Assembly: GCA_948567375.1 (NCBI GenBank)
Contig: OX419758.1
Location: 37,153,473-37,217,472, forward strand
Reading direction: 5' to 3'
DNA: 64,000 nucleotides
Source of the DNA: Lunularia cruciata
Lineage: Eukaryota; Streptophyta; Marchantiopsida; Lunulariales; Lunulariaceae
This document shows, piece after piece, positions 12,834-24,182 of this stretch. The notes under the pieces are model-generated. The model was not told the DNA's origin and made no database searches. It was given only the letters and a program-made list of their open reading frames with translations. Position 1 is the first letter of the stretch. Every line of letters begins with the position of its first letter. The position numbers and the translations under genes were made by a program.

Positions 12834-13722
12834 GAACTTTAGAGGACTCTCCTTCTATAGTACACTCATAATAGATTTATGCCTTGTGTGTCATATGTGG
12901 AACCACAATTGCAATGGTTTGGAAGCTCTAGCAAGGCCGGATGAGGGAGACCTAAATGTAGGCAGAGTGTAGTGGAAAACTCTTCAAACATGAAAGAAAA
13001 TCCTCTATCAAAGAGGAGGCATGGAACCAAGCTCCAAAGCATTTCACTCCATAGGAAAGAATCCTAGCTTGTTAGATAAGGGCATGTCAATGATAATGTT
13101 TTTGAAGGTGTGTGTGCGCTCATTGATGCTTGTCTAAATCTGCTTGGAGTCCAGTGAAGAAAGTCGGTGAAAGTTGGGATTATTGTGCATCAAGGCAAAG
13201 TTCATGAGCCAATTATAGATATTGTGAAAGTCATGGGTGCTTGAATCCATTGTTATGATAGGTTCAATAGAAAGGGACGACCATGATATAAGAAGTTGTT
13301 GGTTAAGCAAGAGGCCACTAGGACCCATGCACCTATAAAGGTTGCTTTTGCAATGGTCTCTTGTAGTATGAGATCACACAACCTCCCATGGCCACGGGTA
13401 AGGGTATCTATAGTCTACACCACTCCTTTGATAGGTATGGGAGCGTACATGACCTTAACAAAGTGAAGAAGGTGCATTGTATAGTGCTATAAAAAATGCA
13501 TAAGTATGGCATAAGTGATTTTGTAGGAGGATTTTATGCAAGCTAGATAGGATGCTCAAGGGAGCTAGTTAAGTGCTAAGGTGGAGCAGGCTACATGTGT
13601 GTTCCTCAACCTAGGAAGTAAGTGAACATGGGTATGGCTTGCACTAGTGTGTTGGAGATGAACATGTTGTAGTAATCTTCCTCACCTAGTGGAGATCCCA
13701 ATACTCTTATACCTCTTATTAG

Positions 13723-13856
13723 TGAAAAAGGCGACCACGTAGAGAACATGAAGGATGGAAAGACCACATCAAGCCGTACAAGAGAGAGTCAAAAAAGGTA
13801 AAATGGGGCTAGGCCCCAATAGAGTCTATATGAGAAATCTGCCCCATTGCACCTAA
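13723..13856 (+). mobile_element. SINE-like insertion, 134 bp, with 7-bp target duplication
   Basis: The insert starts TGAAAAAGGCGACCACGTAG and ends TGCACCTAA. It is flanked by TTATTAG at 13716-13722 and again at 13857-13863. The site is empty in the paralogous LINE-like copy near 47.15 kb, where sequence matching the left and right flanks is contiguous. It contains a GGGGCTAGGCCCC palindrome. There is no terminal inverted repeat, and I recognise no tRNA-type A or B box. Copies at 1423, 1667 and 2051 show that it is a dispersed family. A target duplication of this length and the lack of TIRs favour retroposition. Confidence 0.65.
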
Positions 13857-13929
13857 TTATTAGGGACTATAACCTTGGTGGAAAATCTAAGGGAGTGAGA
13901 ATTGCAAGTATGATCTATAATTTGCATTT

Positions 13930-14105
13930 ACAAGTTTGGACCTATAAACCCAATGTCTCTAAGCTATGTGTGAAAGCCACTGCAACATGGATCACATCTT
14001 CCAAAGAGCCTAAGGATGCATGTTTGGACTATAAACCTAATGTCTCTAAGCTATGTGTAAAAGCCACCGCATCATGGATCACATCCTCCAAAGAGCCTAA
14101 GATGT
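13930..14105. repeat. Tandem duplication, two units of about 87 bp
   Basis: The second unit (from about 14017) repeats the first with a few changes: CTATAAACC starts at 13942 and again at 14029, and both continue through ATGGATCACATC and CAAAGAGCCTAAG. It lies inside the minus-strand LINE-like copy, so it duplicates part of its decayed coding frame. The plus-strand open frame over it (13847-14179) is a by-product. Confidence 0.8.
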
Positions 14106-14180
14106 GGCTGTTATCACAAATGGATGGAAAGAGATATGATGGAAAAGCAACCATGACCACCCATAAAGCTATGCAATGAG

Positions 14181-14723
14181 TTATAATAAATAGAGGTCCC
14201 CATGGTATGTACCCTTAGTAGATGTAAGTTGCATGAAATCTCTTGTGATAGTATGATGACTATACAACAAAGGGATGTCTATATTGTAAAATATGCAAAC
14301 AAATGGAATCAAGGAGGGGATTTGATCCCCTATTGAGCAAAGAGCACCAAAAAAGTTGGACAAGAAATGTTATTGAATACATTAGAGTCATCCACTTGGA
14401 CAACCATCCATTTGGGCTTGAGATCCAAGGGTGCTTTAATGCCAAAAATAACCATCTTGTAACCACCTAGAGTGACCACAACAAACTGATGTGGAGACAA
14501 AAAAGAAGAAAAAGAATGTAGTAATGATAGGCAAATAAACAAAATGGAGAAAGATATCCCCAATAGCAATGGAGCAAACACCAGATATCTTCTTTGACAT
14601 GGCAAGTAGACAAGATGCACAAAATAGATTGGCTGCTCCAAGAAGCACTAGAACCAAAAAATACATTAACAAAAAGCAAAGAGAAGAATAAAACTCAAAT
14701 ATAGAGTGTTTGGAGATAGACAA
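14181..14723 (-). pseudogene. Reverse-transcriptase core of the LINE-like element (minus copy)
   Basis: Overlapping minus-strand frames match the plus-strand copy at 46394-46940 in the same order: CSIAIGDIF (here) against CSIAIRDVF, then the strand VQVDDSNVFNNIS carrying the first catalytic Asp, then LLDSICLHILQYRHPFVV against LLDSFCLLILWYEDSSIV. Several frameshifts separate the pieces. The distance to the YXDD/ADD block cannot be followed because of the insertions on its 3' side. Confidence 0.6.
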
Positions 14724-15590
14724 CCATGTAGTTATTCAAAGACTAGTTCCGATGCACACCTATTGAGAAATGTGTAGAATGAAGTAAAGTATGAGAAAAG
14801 ATGGACTCCATAAGTTGAAGCTCCTCATCTAGCTTATAGTCATGGAGTAAATTGAGGAGCTCCTCCTTGTCCTATGGATGGAGCATTTGTAATGTAGATA
14901 GAGTATTGAAAGAGAAAAGTGTTTGCCGAGAGGGAGCTAGTGCTTGGATTATGCATCTATACTCCCCTACTTGGCCTAACATCAAGGAGAGATTGAGGCA
15001 ACAATGCTTTAGGGGAGGGGGCATGGGCCTATAGGGAGTATGCTATCCTCTTAGTTGTTGCTTAGTCTTGTATGGTATACTCATCTTGAAGTGCTGACCA
15101 ATATCCTCTCAAGAACCTATGAATCCTAGAGGTGGTCTCACGATGTCATGATGCACCTCCATGTGCTAATAGGAGGAAATTATATTATATAAAGAGTGCT
15201 AATAAGGTCCATATAGATACATCTCTCCCCTACTCATCAACTAAACTGGCTTGCAATAAGATGGAGAGGGTGGAGCCCATAAGCTATTGTAGTGGCACAA
15301 GTATCCTAGTATACAAAAAAGGTCCAAGTAAACTCAGTAAGAATGCATGGATAGGATCTAGAGAGTGTAACCAAGAGTAAGAGTCTGGTGGAGCCTAAAG
15401 AGAGAGGAAAAGTGTACAAAAGAGGTCCACTAGAAGAGGTGGAGTGGTAGTCTATGCCCTCATCTATAAGCATCTAGCTTGTCTTTGGTGCTATACTAAA
15501 CCAATGCCTACTTATGGGCAATCCGATCATGACTATGTAGGTCATTGGTAGGGTGGTATGTAAGGATTTGCTAAGGGTACACAGAGAGGA

Positions 15591-17712
15591 ATCTAACTAT
15601 GTAGTAGATGATTATATAGATTTTCTATTGATACTAATGGTTGTACTAATTGCTTGCCATTGTATTGTGCTTCAAAGTACTTCCAATAAGGGATCAGTAT
15701 ACAAGGAGTACAAGAGAAGAATGATGGTCAAAGGCACAAAAGTAGAAAAACAAAGTAATGAGTTCATAATGTATACTCTACTTTTGTGAGATTCTATATA
15801 TTCTTGGACTTTCTCATTCATTGCTCACTACTTTGCACAATATTGTATTCCTCCTACTTCATTTTGATTTTTTGATATTTCTTTGCCCATGTCAAAGCTT
15901 CCTTGTTATAGATACCATCTCTACATTTTCCTAAGTTACACTATTGCTTGATATTTCCTTGCCCATAGCAAAGTTGTCTTGGTATAGATTCCACCTTTCA
16001 AGTTTTTTTCAATCTTGGTGTAAATTGCACCTCCAAATTTGCTTGATGTGCTCAACTTCTCCCAATGATAGAGATTCCTATTTCAACACTTCTTTGTAGT
16101 TTGACCTCAAGTTATAATATTTCCTTCTCATGGCAAACTTCTACTTCAAGCTAATATTAGCTATTGCCACCAGTTCTAAGTTTCTCCAAAGTTGCCTCCT
16201 ATCTCCATAGCTATAATATCTTTTGCTATTTCAATTTGGGAGCAATAATTACATGCTACTAGTATAATACTCAAGTCTTGTTTGAATTAATCAAAGCTCC
16301 CATTTTTCCTTTCACTTTTTATTTAGCTATTCCTTTTGAACTACTATTGTTGTTGGTGATGCTTAGCCACCAGGGTGTTGATATCATAATTACTTGCTAG
16401 CAACCATAAGACAAACTACTACTAGTGTAGGTACTCAAAGTTCCTCATACACTACTACTCTCTAGTTGTTCTTTGTTCAATCATTCTAGTATCCATATTA
16501 GTGGAGCTCTTGAGCTATGGCAGAGCACGGCTATGGCAAACTCACACAAGTAGGGAGGCTACTACAGGTTTGATCTACAATCAGACAAAATTATAGGAAG
16601 ATGACTAGCTTGAGAAGTGATTGAGATTAGTACTAGGATCTAAGAGACTTGATAGAGTGGTAGAGAGTTTGAAGAGAAAAGAGGAAAAGAAAATAGAAGA
16701 GAAAGACTGAAACAAAAGTTCATATGGTTATGTTTGTGGTTGGGTGTGTTGCAAATGGCTTTATATACATGTGTGCTAACCTCCATTCTCTTTGAGCTTA
16801 TAGACCTGAGAGATTAAGCTGTAGGATGCTTTTTGCCCAATTGATTGAGTTTGGTAACAATGATGACACCTTTAGAGAGCAAAAATTAAAGGTGAGCTAT
16901 TGGAATCAAAATAGAGTGAAATTTAAAAGGATCAATATCAATAAATTTGGGCTTAGATCAATTCAATTAACTTGAGTTGGCTCAACTTCTCTAAAATTAG
17001 ATTACATTAGGCTAGAATGGCTTAATTATTGTCCTATTTTGTAGCTAGCTAGAGAGACATTCAAAATCATTTCCCCTAACCTCACTTGTTAGAGTGCGAT
17101 AGATTGTTGTGGCCTAAATGATGCCTCAAGCAAGTCTACATGATATTGAAAGGCTTGGGAGGGTGGTGGAGTGGTTGAGGAAAAAAGAAAACAAAAATAG
17201 AGCATGCAAGAATGTTCTACAATAAAAAGAATCTGTCAAGAGACAAGACATTTGTTTATTGCAAGAAACAAGAAATATGCAATTGTAGCTTTACCTAATG
17301 AATCCAAACACCAAGGATGTCATGGATGAGGTTGGGTTATTCTCTTGCCATGATTGATGCTTGAGGAGCAGTTCATCCTTAGGTTGTGGTGTTGCATAGA
17401 GCATTCAGGTTATAATAGGAAAATATGCACTCATTCAAGGTGGAGGAGAGAGGAGTTTAGGATGAATAGTCAATTAATTAGACATCATGGGAGATCAAAA
17501 CCTAACCCATTGAGGAAAGATTATCATATAATCCTATTTTCTAGATAATAGAAAGGCTAGAAGGCTACTTAAGTACATTTCTTCCCATTTCTTGTTACCT
17601 TTATAGAAATTTACAAATTTATGAGAAACCAATAGAATTGATTTTAAAATTGAAAGGTTGGGTGGAATGCAAGCATAGAGTTGTAGCTGAATGTGCATTG
17701 GAGATAATGCTT
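15591..17712. other. Unidentified repeat-rich DNA, perhaps a decayed LTR on the minus strand
   Basis: No coding similarity found. At about 15876-16230 there are roughly three imperfect units sharing ATATTTC(T/C)TTGCCCAT...CAAAG...TATAGAT. On the minus strand, TGTATATAAAGCC (about 16760-16775) is followed by a CT-rich leader and, near 16380, by TGATATCAACACC, a poor match to an initiator-Met tRNA primer site. Together these look like an old LTR plus leader, but I cannot find its ends. A 64-codon frame at 17354-17548 has no recognisable motif. Confidence 0.3.
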
Positions 17713-17927
17713 TGTAACAATATGGATTTTAGCAACAAAGTTAGTTAGGGCTAACATATGTAACAAGGTTGTGTATACAACAATATGGAGTTTTACAATA
17801 AAGTTAGTAGGGCTAATAGAGTAGCAAATAAGTCAAATTAGCCTAGAATATTCTAGAAATATCTAGGAAGCTTCTTAGGAAGCTTCTGGCTAGCTTAGCT
17901 TACACCCCAAGTAAGTATCTTATGGAA

Positions 17928-17947
17928 GGAAGCTTCTAGAAGCTTCC
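17928..17947. promoter_or_regulatory. Perfect four-unit heat-shock-element match in A0 LTR
   Basis: gGAAg-cTTCt-aGAAg-cTTCc: four contiguous alternating nGAAn/nTTCn pentamers, the full consensus for trimeric heat-shock factors. The insertion of a solo LTR at 17955 now separates it from the TATA box at 18831; in the uninterrupted LTRs the distance is about 140-150 bp, with more GAA/TTC units in between. Function is inferred. Confidence 0.55.
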
Positions 17948-17954
17948 AACTAGT

Positions 17955-18692
17955 TGTAATACTCCAAAGACAAGAGAACTCCTCAAGAGAGATACAAGAA
18001 AGAAAACACAAATTTCACACTCAATCCTGCGATGCTCCTTTAGAGCATCGCAACACCTTCTCTTATTATATAGCCAAGGAGGATCTCCTCCAATAAAGCT
18101 CTACCATAGGATTAGGTATATGGATAGGTGACTTGTCAACAAGTTCCACCCTTAGATTACTTGCTTGGATGGGTGACATGTCGGTCATGGTTCCATCTGG
18201 TTGATCAAATATAGACTTTGATTGGAGAGAATCTTATAGAAATCTCAGAATCACATGAAGTACCATTGGAAAGATCTCGGTGAGACAAACCAGGGGGAGG
18301 GAGGCCAAATTTTCCTTTGATGGGGAGAGGTAACCACTTTTTCAAGGCCTAAACCATCCGTTTAGGCCTTTGAAATTGCCTCTAAAGTTTTCAAACGTAT
18401 TTTGGCTTCTGCTCTATTAGTAGAAGTGCTCTTTTGGTGATACATCTATCTGATCTAAGTTCTCCATCATGTGTAACATCCTTCTAGATGTCATCACCCC
18501 AAGTTTCACCTCTAGATCATATGCCTAGCTATTGATTCAAAAGTTTCCAAGCATGTTTTGATTTTTGGCATATTAGTAGAAATACTCTTTTGGTGATACC
18601 TCTAGCTTATCTACTTAGTCCATCATGTATAACATCCCTCTAGATGTTACTAAACCAAATTGAATCTCTAGATTATCTATCTAGCTATTACA
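17955..18692 (+). mobile_element. Solo LTR of family C, 738 bp
   Basis: Starts TGTAATACTCC and ends CTATTACA, giving TG...CA termini with a short inverted repeat. Flanks are CTAGT (17950-17954) and CTAGC (18693-18697), a 5-bp target duplication with one mismatch. A second copy of nearly equal length lies at 40653-41391. A TTATTATATAG string near 18063 may be its TATA box. No internal region of this family occurs in the window, so both copies are solo LTRs left by LTR-LTR recombination. Confidence 0.75.
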
Positions 18693-18942
18693 CTAGCTTA
18701 GATTACAAGTCAAGTAGGCGGCTACTAGAAGGAAGCTTCTTGAGAAGTTTCTCGATTAACTTGGCTTGCACTCCAAGAAAGTGCTTCAAGAAGCTTTCTA
18801 AGAAGCTTCTCAAGAACCTTGTATGCTTCCTATAAATACAAGATCCAAAGCTCATGCTAGGTATTTGGAGTTTCTCTCAATCAAGTGTCCCAATGTGAGC
18901 TTCCATTCTTCTATTTCTCTCCTTGGTTGTGGTCTTTTACAT

Positions 18943-18954
18943 TGGTATCAGAGC
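18943..18954 (+). other. Primer-binding site of A0 (initiator tRNA-Met)
   Basis: TGGTATCAGAGC is complementary to the 3' end of plant initiator tRNA-Met and lies one base after the LTR end. Confidence 0.85.
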
Positions 18955-20110
18955 AAGAATGGGATGGATTGAATTTACGGATCACCAAATCTATTTTAGC
19001 CAAACCATTGGGATTTTTGTGTCCAAGTACTATCCAAGCATTGTTTCACACAATTCATCATCTCATGCTTTGGGCAAGACTTTTTAAATACAATCACCTT
19101 GTCCAAGGATTGCTTGGTACTTCCGGTTGTAACTTATGGAGAACAACGGACATGTTGCATCTCTGTGTTACTAAATTAGATAGATTGGGGGTGGTGTGAT
19201 ACAATAGTAACCATGGTGGCAATGTCCAAGGTTATCATTGCTATGTAATAACAAATCAAGCACCTTTCTTGATCGTTGGATGAACAAGATCATCAATGAC
19301 AAGAGCACACAAGAGAATACTAGTTTGAGAAGGAGAAGACCAAATTATATTTCCAAAACCTAAGGTTTTTGGAGGCAAGAATCTTTTGGGTACAGAGGAG
19401 AATTTTGTGTTTGACTACAAGTGCTATTTTGAGGCTACTAATCTTCAAGACAAACAAAAATAGATTCTCTTGGTTTCCAACCAATTGGATGGAGTAGCAA
19501 AGCTATGGTGGCAATTTTGAGTGGAGCAAGCTAAATGGCAAATTTTTGCACAAATATTGACATAGGCAAAACTCAAGAGTGCAATAATTGGTTTATTCCA
19601 AGCTATAAATGCCATATGGGCTGCATTAGATAGGTTGGTAGAGTTGAAGCAGATTGGCTCTATAAGAAGTTATATCATGTAATTCTAAAACACCATCATG
19701 AAAATTTCAGATATATTAGAAGATGAAGCTATGGATCTATTTGTGAGTGGCTTGAAGTCACAAACTAAATTAGAGGTAACTATGCAAAGGCCACAACACT
19801 TGGAGGAAGGCATGCGGTTGACCAAACGCTTTGATTCCTTGGTTTTAACAACTTGATCTGACCTTGACCTCCACAAAACCTACCAAATACATTACACAAG
19901 GGTGGAGAAGCCAACACCAATGGAGATTGATGCCATTTAGCAAAGACCACTTGGCATTGTAGATAGAGAAAAATTGCAATAAAATGGTGGTTGTTTTTAT
20001 TGTTGCCAAATTTGACATCACATCACTAAATGTCCACTCAAGAATGTGCGACCTCGACAAGTTGCCCAAGTGGAGATTGTGGAGCAAAATGATCAAGGAA
20101 ACAAGGATCC
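18955..20110 (+). pseudogene. gag of A0, degenerate
   Basis: Capsid-type Gag recognised by comparison with the better copy in A2: a leader with PPNPLPPNH-like text, a block around 'QLDG(V)AKLWWRF', and a helical region ending in a CCHC zinc knuckle around 19990-20030. In A0 the knuckle has lost its first cysteines (VVFIVAKFDIT in place of a CFYCHQLGHRI-type string). The frame is broken by several stops and shifts. Confidence 0.6.
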
Positions 20111-20159
20111 AAATAAGAGATTTTGAGCCATATGCTGGAAAGTTGATTTGTTCCAATGG

Positions 20160-23100
20160 GATCAAAGGCTCAACTTATGCAAGTTTGCTTCACTTGCAAG
20201 GTATGATATCTAATTGTGGTTGTAGGATTTTAGTTGATTTGGGAAGTTCAAAAAATTGCTTGTCCATGTAATTAGTAAAGAAATTGGGTATTCCTATCAA
20301 GCTAGTAATTGGAAGTAGATTGATGATAGCAGATGGTAGAAAAGGTTTTGTATTTCATACCTTGCATCCTGTTACCTTCAAGATTGGGAAAGAGTATTTA
20401 GAGTGTATGAGGTTTGTAGCAGCACCTCTACAATATGATGTCATTCTAGGACTATCTTGGCTTGAATGTCATAAGGTTCTATTTGATTGGAACCGACAAA
20501 AAATTCAAGTACGACACCATGGTAGGAATCTCTAATTAGGTTGTCTGGTACCTCTGAGTAAGACACCTAAAAATAGTTGATCCCAAGATGAGAAGTTTGT
20601 TGGGAAGGTAGCCATAGAGCAAGCTTTGGAGGATGATGAGTCCCAAGATGGGAAGTTTGTCAAGAAAACAACCATAGAGCAAGCTTTGAAGAGAGATGAG
20701 TCCCTAGATGGGAAGTTTGTTGGTGAAGTAGCCATAGAGCAAGCTTTGGAGGAAGATGAGTATGTTTTTGCAATGTGGATCAAGTCAATTGCAAAAGGAG
20801 AATTTGAGGGAAGTTAGGAGCCCCATCAAGCAATGGTTGATCAAATAGTTCAAGAGTTTGTGGATATGTTTCTGGATGGTCTACCAAAGGGATTACCCTT
20901 TGATTGTGGTATGCCCTTCAAGATTGAGTTATTGCCAAGGAGTACTCCAATGAGTAGACCAATCTATTGATTCTCACCAAAGGATTTGGAGGAGTTGCTA
21001 AAAACACTTACGGAGTTGTTGGAAAAGGATTTCATATGACATAGTACCTCTTCTTGGAGAGCACCGGTATTATTTCTTCCAAAGAAGGATAGAGAACGTC
21101 ATTTTTGCGTTGATTATTGTGGGTTTTATAAACAAATAATGAAGAATGTGTATCTCTTGCCTTGAATTGATGACTTGCTTGAGCAGTTGAGTGACCACAA
21201 TACTTCTCCAAGTTGGATCTTTGTAGTGGCTATTGAAAAATCCCTATTGATAGAGAGGATGTGCAAAAGACTTCCTTTTGCACAAGATATGGACATTTTG
21301 AGTGGAGAGTTCTACCTTTTGGGCTCACTAATGCTCCAATTGTCTTCATGGATAAGATGCATCGGGTGTTGGATGGACTATTTGATTGATACATGGTGGT
21401 GTTCTTGGATCATATCTTAATCTATAGGAAGACAATGATCGAACACATGAATCATGTGCAAGAAGTCCTAAGATGACTACAATAGTGGAAATTTACTACA
21501 AGAAATTGCAGTGTGCCTTTTGGCACAAGGAGGTTACCTTCTTGGGTCACAAGATCTCATTGGAGTGGATCAAGATGTAAGAGGAGAAGTCAAGACCATT
21601 ATTGATTTGCCTACTCCAAAGGATACTATAGAAGTATGGGCATTTAATGGATTGGCTAATTTTTACTGGCGGTTCATCCTCTATTATGCCCATGTGGCCG
21701 CACCATTGATTGATCTCTTAAGGAAGAACTTGAGCTTTTTGCGGACCACCAAGCACCAAGAAGTATTACAAAAACTGAAACATATGGTGTCTTCAAGACC
21801 CATTCTTCAACTATATGATCATCAACTATTTGGTGTGGTTGATTTTGATGCTTCTAACTTTGCAATTGGAGCCGTGTTATAGTAGGATGTCCTAGATGGA
21901 TTTTCATCCCATTGCGTTTGTGTCTTGCCGACCAAATACAATTGAAAGGAATTACTCTGCTCAAGATTAAGAACAACTAGCAATGATATATGCCACCAAG
22001 GTATGGAGACATTATCTCTTGGAGAAACAAGTGATCATGCAAACTGATCACGAACCATTGTTGCAGACAATATGCTTGCAACACATGAAGAGTTGATATC
22101 ATCAATAAGAGGAGCAACTCCAATTGTTTGACATCAAACTCAAGTACAAACTAGGCTGGTTCCATGTCATCCTTGATGCCCTATCATGACGGCCTGATTT
22201 GAAGTCTCTCTCTCTCTCTCATCACAACAACCATTACAATGGTGTCAATCAACTCCAAGGTCCAAAATGAGTTTAGGTCAACTCTAAAACAAGATCCATT
22301 CTTCCAAATTGTACATGGTAGTCTTGCAACATGCAATACAACACCTTCTCCTTGAAGGAAATCCTTCTATTCCATGAGGACCAAATATATGTTCCAACCA
22401 TCTCTGACTTAGGCGCCTCCAAACATCTCATGACTTATCAATTATTGGTTACATGGGTATGGACAAGACCTTGGGTACTCTCCAATGCCAATGGTGGTGG
22501 CCCAACATGACACAAGATGTTCATGACTTTTTTTGATCATGTGAGAGTTGCCAATGCAACAAGGCCAACAACCAAAAATTGAGTGGACTCCTTCAACCAC
22601 TCCCCATTCCAATTGCTCGATGGGAACACATGAGCTTAGATCTTGTCATGTCCTTGCTCAAGTCAAAGCAAGGTCATACAATGATTGTGATGTTTGTGGA
22701 TAAGCTTAGTAAGAAAATCCATCTGGCACTAACCTTTGATACCGTGGATGCTCCAACATTGGTGCAGATCTACTTTGACGTTATCTTCAAGCATCATGGG
22801 ATGCCTTGTGTACTTATCTCTAATTGTGATCCTCAATTCACTAGGAAATTTTTGCAAGCACTCTTCCTTATACTTAGCACCAAGTATCAATCTCAAACTA
22901 ATGGACAAATTGAATGTGCAAATTGCACCTTGGAAGATATGCTTTGTGACTTTGTCAACATCCACCATATCAATTGGGATGAATGTTTTGCAACTCCGAA
23001 GTTTGCATACAATGATTCCAAATAGGCAAGTACCATGTTCTCTCCTTTCTTCCTCAATTTTGGACAAGATCCACTTGTTCCAGATTCCCTTCTTGCTCCT

Positions 23101-23690
23101 CCTCCATCTTGTGTCCCTCATACTTCTATTTTCTTGACCACCATATCCCAATCCTTCCAACAAGCCAAATCTCATCTCTTTGTTGCTCAAAATTGGTAGA
23201 AAAGATATTTCAACCACTATCGCTGTGATCTCACATTTCAATTTGGTGATAACGTCATGCTCTCCTCTAGTAAACTACCACTCCCACTTGATAGCCAAGT
23301 TTATAAACTCACCTCTAATTGGATAGGACCCTTTGATGTCACCCAAATTGTCTCTCTTGTTGCTTATCTTGCCTTGTCTTGTCATATGCGTATCCACCCT
23401 ATCTTTCACATTTCCAAGTTGAAACCCTTTGTCCCTAGCGTATCTTCTTTTTCCTCTTATGTCCAATCTCTTCCTCCTTTGGTCCCTATCAATGATCATG
23501 AGGAGTATTAAGTTGATTGTATCTTTGCATGTCACTACATTCAACAAGGCCGTCGGCAACATACAGAATACAAGGTCCTTTAGAAAGGGTATCTCCTTCA
23601 TGATGCCACATAGGAACCTCTTTCTCATCTCCAGAATGCACAAATGGCTATCCAAGAGTTTGAAGCTGCAATGGTGACAAGGACGTCACC
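20160..23690 (+). pseudogene. pol of A0: protease-RT-RNase H-integrase-chromodomain, degenerate
   Basis: Protease at about 20160-20540: the active-site string reads ILVDLGSS where A2 has ILVDSGSS, so the catalytic DSG triplet is altered. Linker of three ~60-bp repeats at 20580-20760. RT at 20860-21500: FLDHILIY in place of FLDDILIY, so one catalytic Asp is lost. RNase H at 21600-22190 with DFDASNFAIGAVL. Integrase at 22420-23010 with an HHCC-like zinc region, the core FVDKLSKKIH and GMPCVLISNCDPQF. C-terminal region and chromodomain at 23230-23680, carrying EEY...HDAT...EPLSHLQNA. The longest intact pieces are 148 codons or less. A retroelement relic without function. Confidence 0.8.
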
Positions 23691-23709
23691 AACTAGTGGT
23701 GGAGGAATA

Positions 23710-24182
23710 TGCAACAACATGGAATTTAGCAACAAAGTTAGTTAGGGCTAATGTATGTTATAAGGTTGCATATGTAACAAAATGGAGTTTTGTGACAAAG
23801 TTAGTGGGGCTAATGAAGTAGCAAATAAGACAAATTAGCCTAGAATATCCTAGAAGTATCTAGGAAGCTTCTTAGGAAGCTTCTTGTCTAGCTTAGCTTG
23901 CACCACAAGTAAGTAGCTTCTAGAAACTTCCAAGTAGCTTAACTTGCAAGTTAAGTAGGCAAATTCTAGAAAGAAGCTTCTTGAGAAGTTTCTTGGTTAA
24001 CTTGGCTTGCACTCCAAGATGTAGTTCAAGGAAACTTCTTGAGAAGCTTCTCAAGAACCATGTTTGCTCCTTATAAATACAAGAGCCAAAGCTCATGCTA
24101 GGCATTCAAAGTTTCACTCATTCAAGTGTCACAATGTGAGCTTCCATTCTCCTATTTCTCTCCTTGGTCGTGGTCTTTTATA
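23710..24182 (+). repeat. 3' LTR of A0, 473 bp
   Basis: Starts TGCAACAACATGG just after a purine tract and ends TTTTATA. It carries cTTCt-aGAAa-cTTCc at about 23918-23932, several GAAGCTTC strings, and TATAAAT at 24072. Confidence 0.85.

Larger units (their letters stand above)
12480..15590 (-). mobile_element. LINE-like reverse-transcriptase element, degenerate, minus strand
   Basis: Translated pieces on the minus strand line up, in order, with the plus-strand element split between 24.5-25.58 kb and 45.97-47.49 kb. From 5' to 3': the CATAGTCATG block near 15540, the block near 15370-15150, the reverse-transcriptase core near 14340-14500 (VQVDDSNVFNNIS, compare VQVDFSNAFNTIS in the other copy), a region carrying two insertions or duplications (13723-14105), and a C-terminal stretch at 12492-12833 containing KRPPRRVRANI. 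No long frame survives. The RT core type (an FNTIS-like strand followed by FV-type finger residues) is non-LTR. The element limits are approximate. Confidence 0.6.
17713..18941 (+). repeat. 5' LTR of A0 (interrupted)
   Basis: About 486 bp after removal of the solo LTR at 17955-18692. It holds the perfect 20-bp palindrome GGAAGCTTCTAGAAGCTTCC at 17928-17947, further GAAGCTTC/TTCTTGAGAAG strings at 18730-18816, and TATAAATA at 18831. It ends TTTTACA, directly before the primer-binding site at 18943-18954. Confidence 0.85.
17713..24182 (+). mobile_element. Chromovirus (Ty3/gypsy) copy A0, degenerate
   Basis: LTRs at 17713-18941 and 23710-24182 both begin TG(T/C)AACAA(T/C)ATGG; the 5' LTR ends TTTTACA and the 3' LTR TTTTATA. 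The 5' LTR is followed at once by TGGTATCAGAGC, the initiator-Met tRNA primer site usual for chromoviruses. The 3' LTR is preceded by the purine tract AGTGGTGGAGGAATA. The order between them is gag, protease, RT, RNase H, integrase, chromodomain. The 5' LTR carries a 738-bp solo LTR of another family. The flanks TGCTT (left) and GCTTT (right) fit a target duplication blurred by a one-base change at the right end. Both LTRs show a partial tandem duplication of their first ~65 bp, not seen in A1-A3. Confidence 0.85.

Noticed and set aside
13847-14179. 110-codon plus-strand frame with an internal protein repeat
   Set aside because: It is the antisense of a tandem duplication inside the minus-strand LINE-like element.
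17860-18830. Repeated GAAGCTTC units as a CRISPR-like or satellite array
   Set aside because: Units are irregularly spaced, lie within LTR ends and recur in each LTR copy. There are no regular spacers, and the host is a plant.
22204-22222. TC microsatellite in A0
   Set aside because: Short simple repeat inside decayed pol, with no further meaning.
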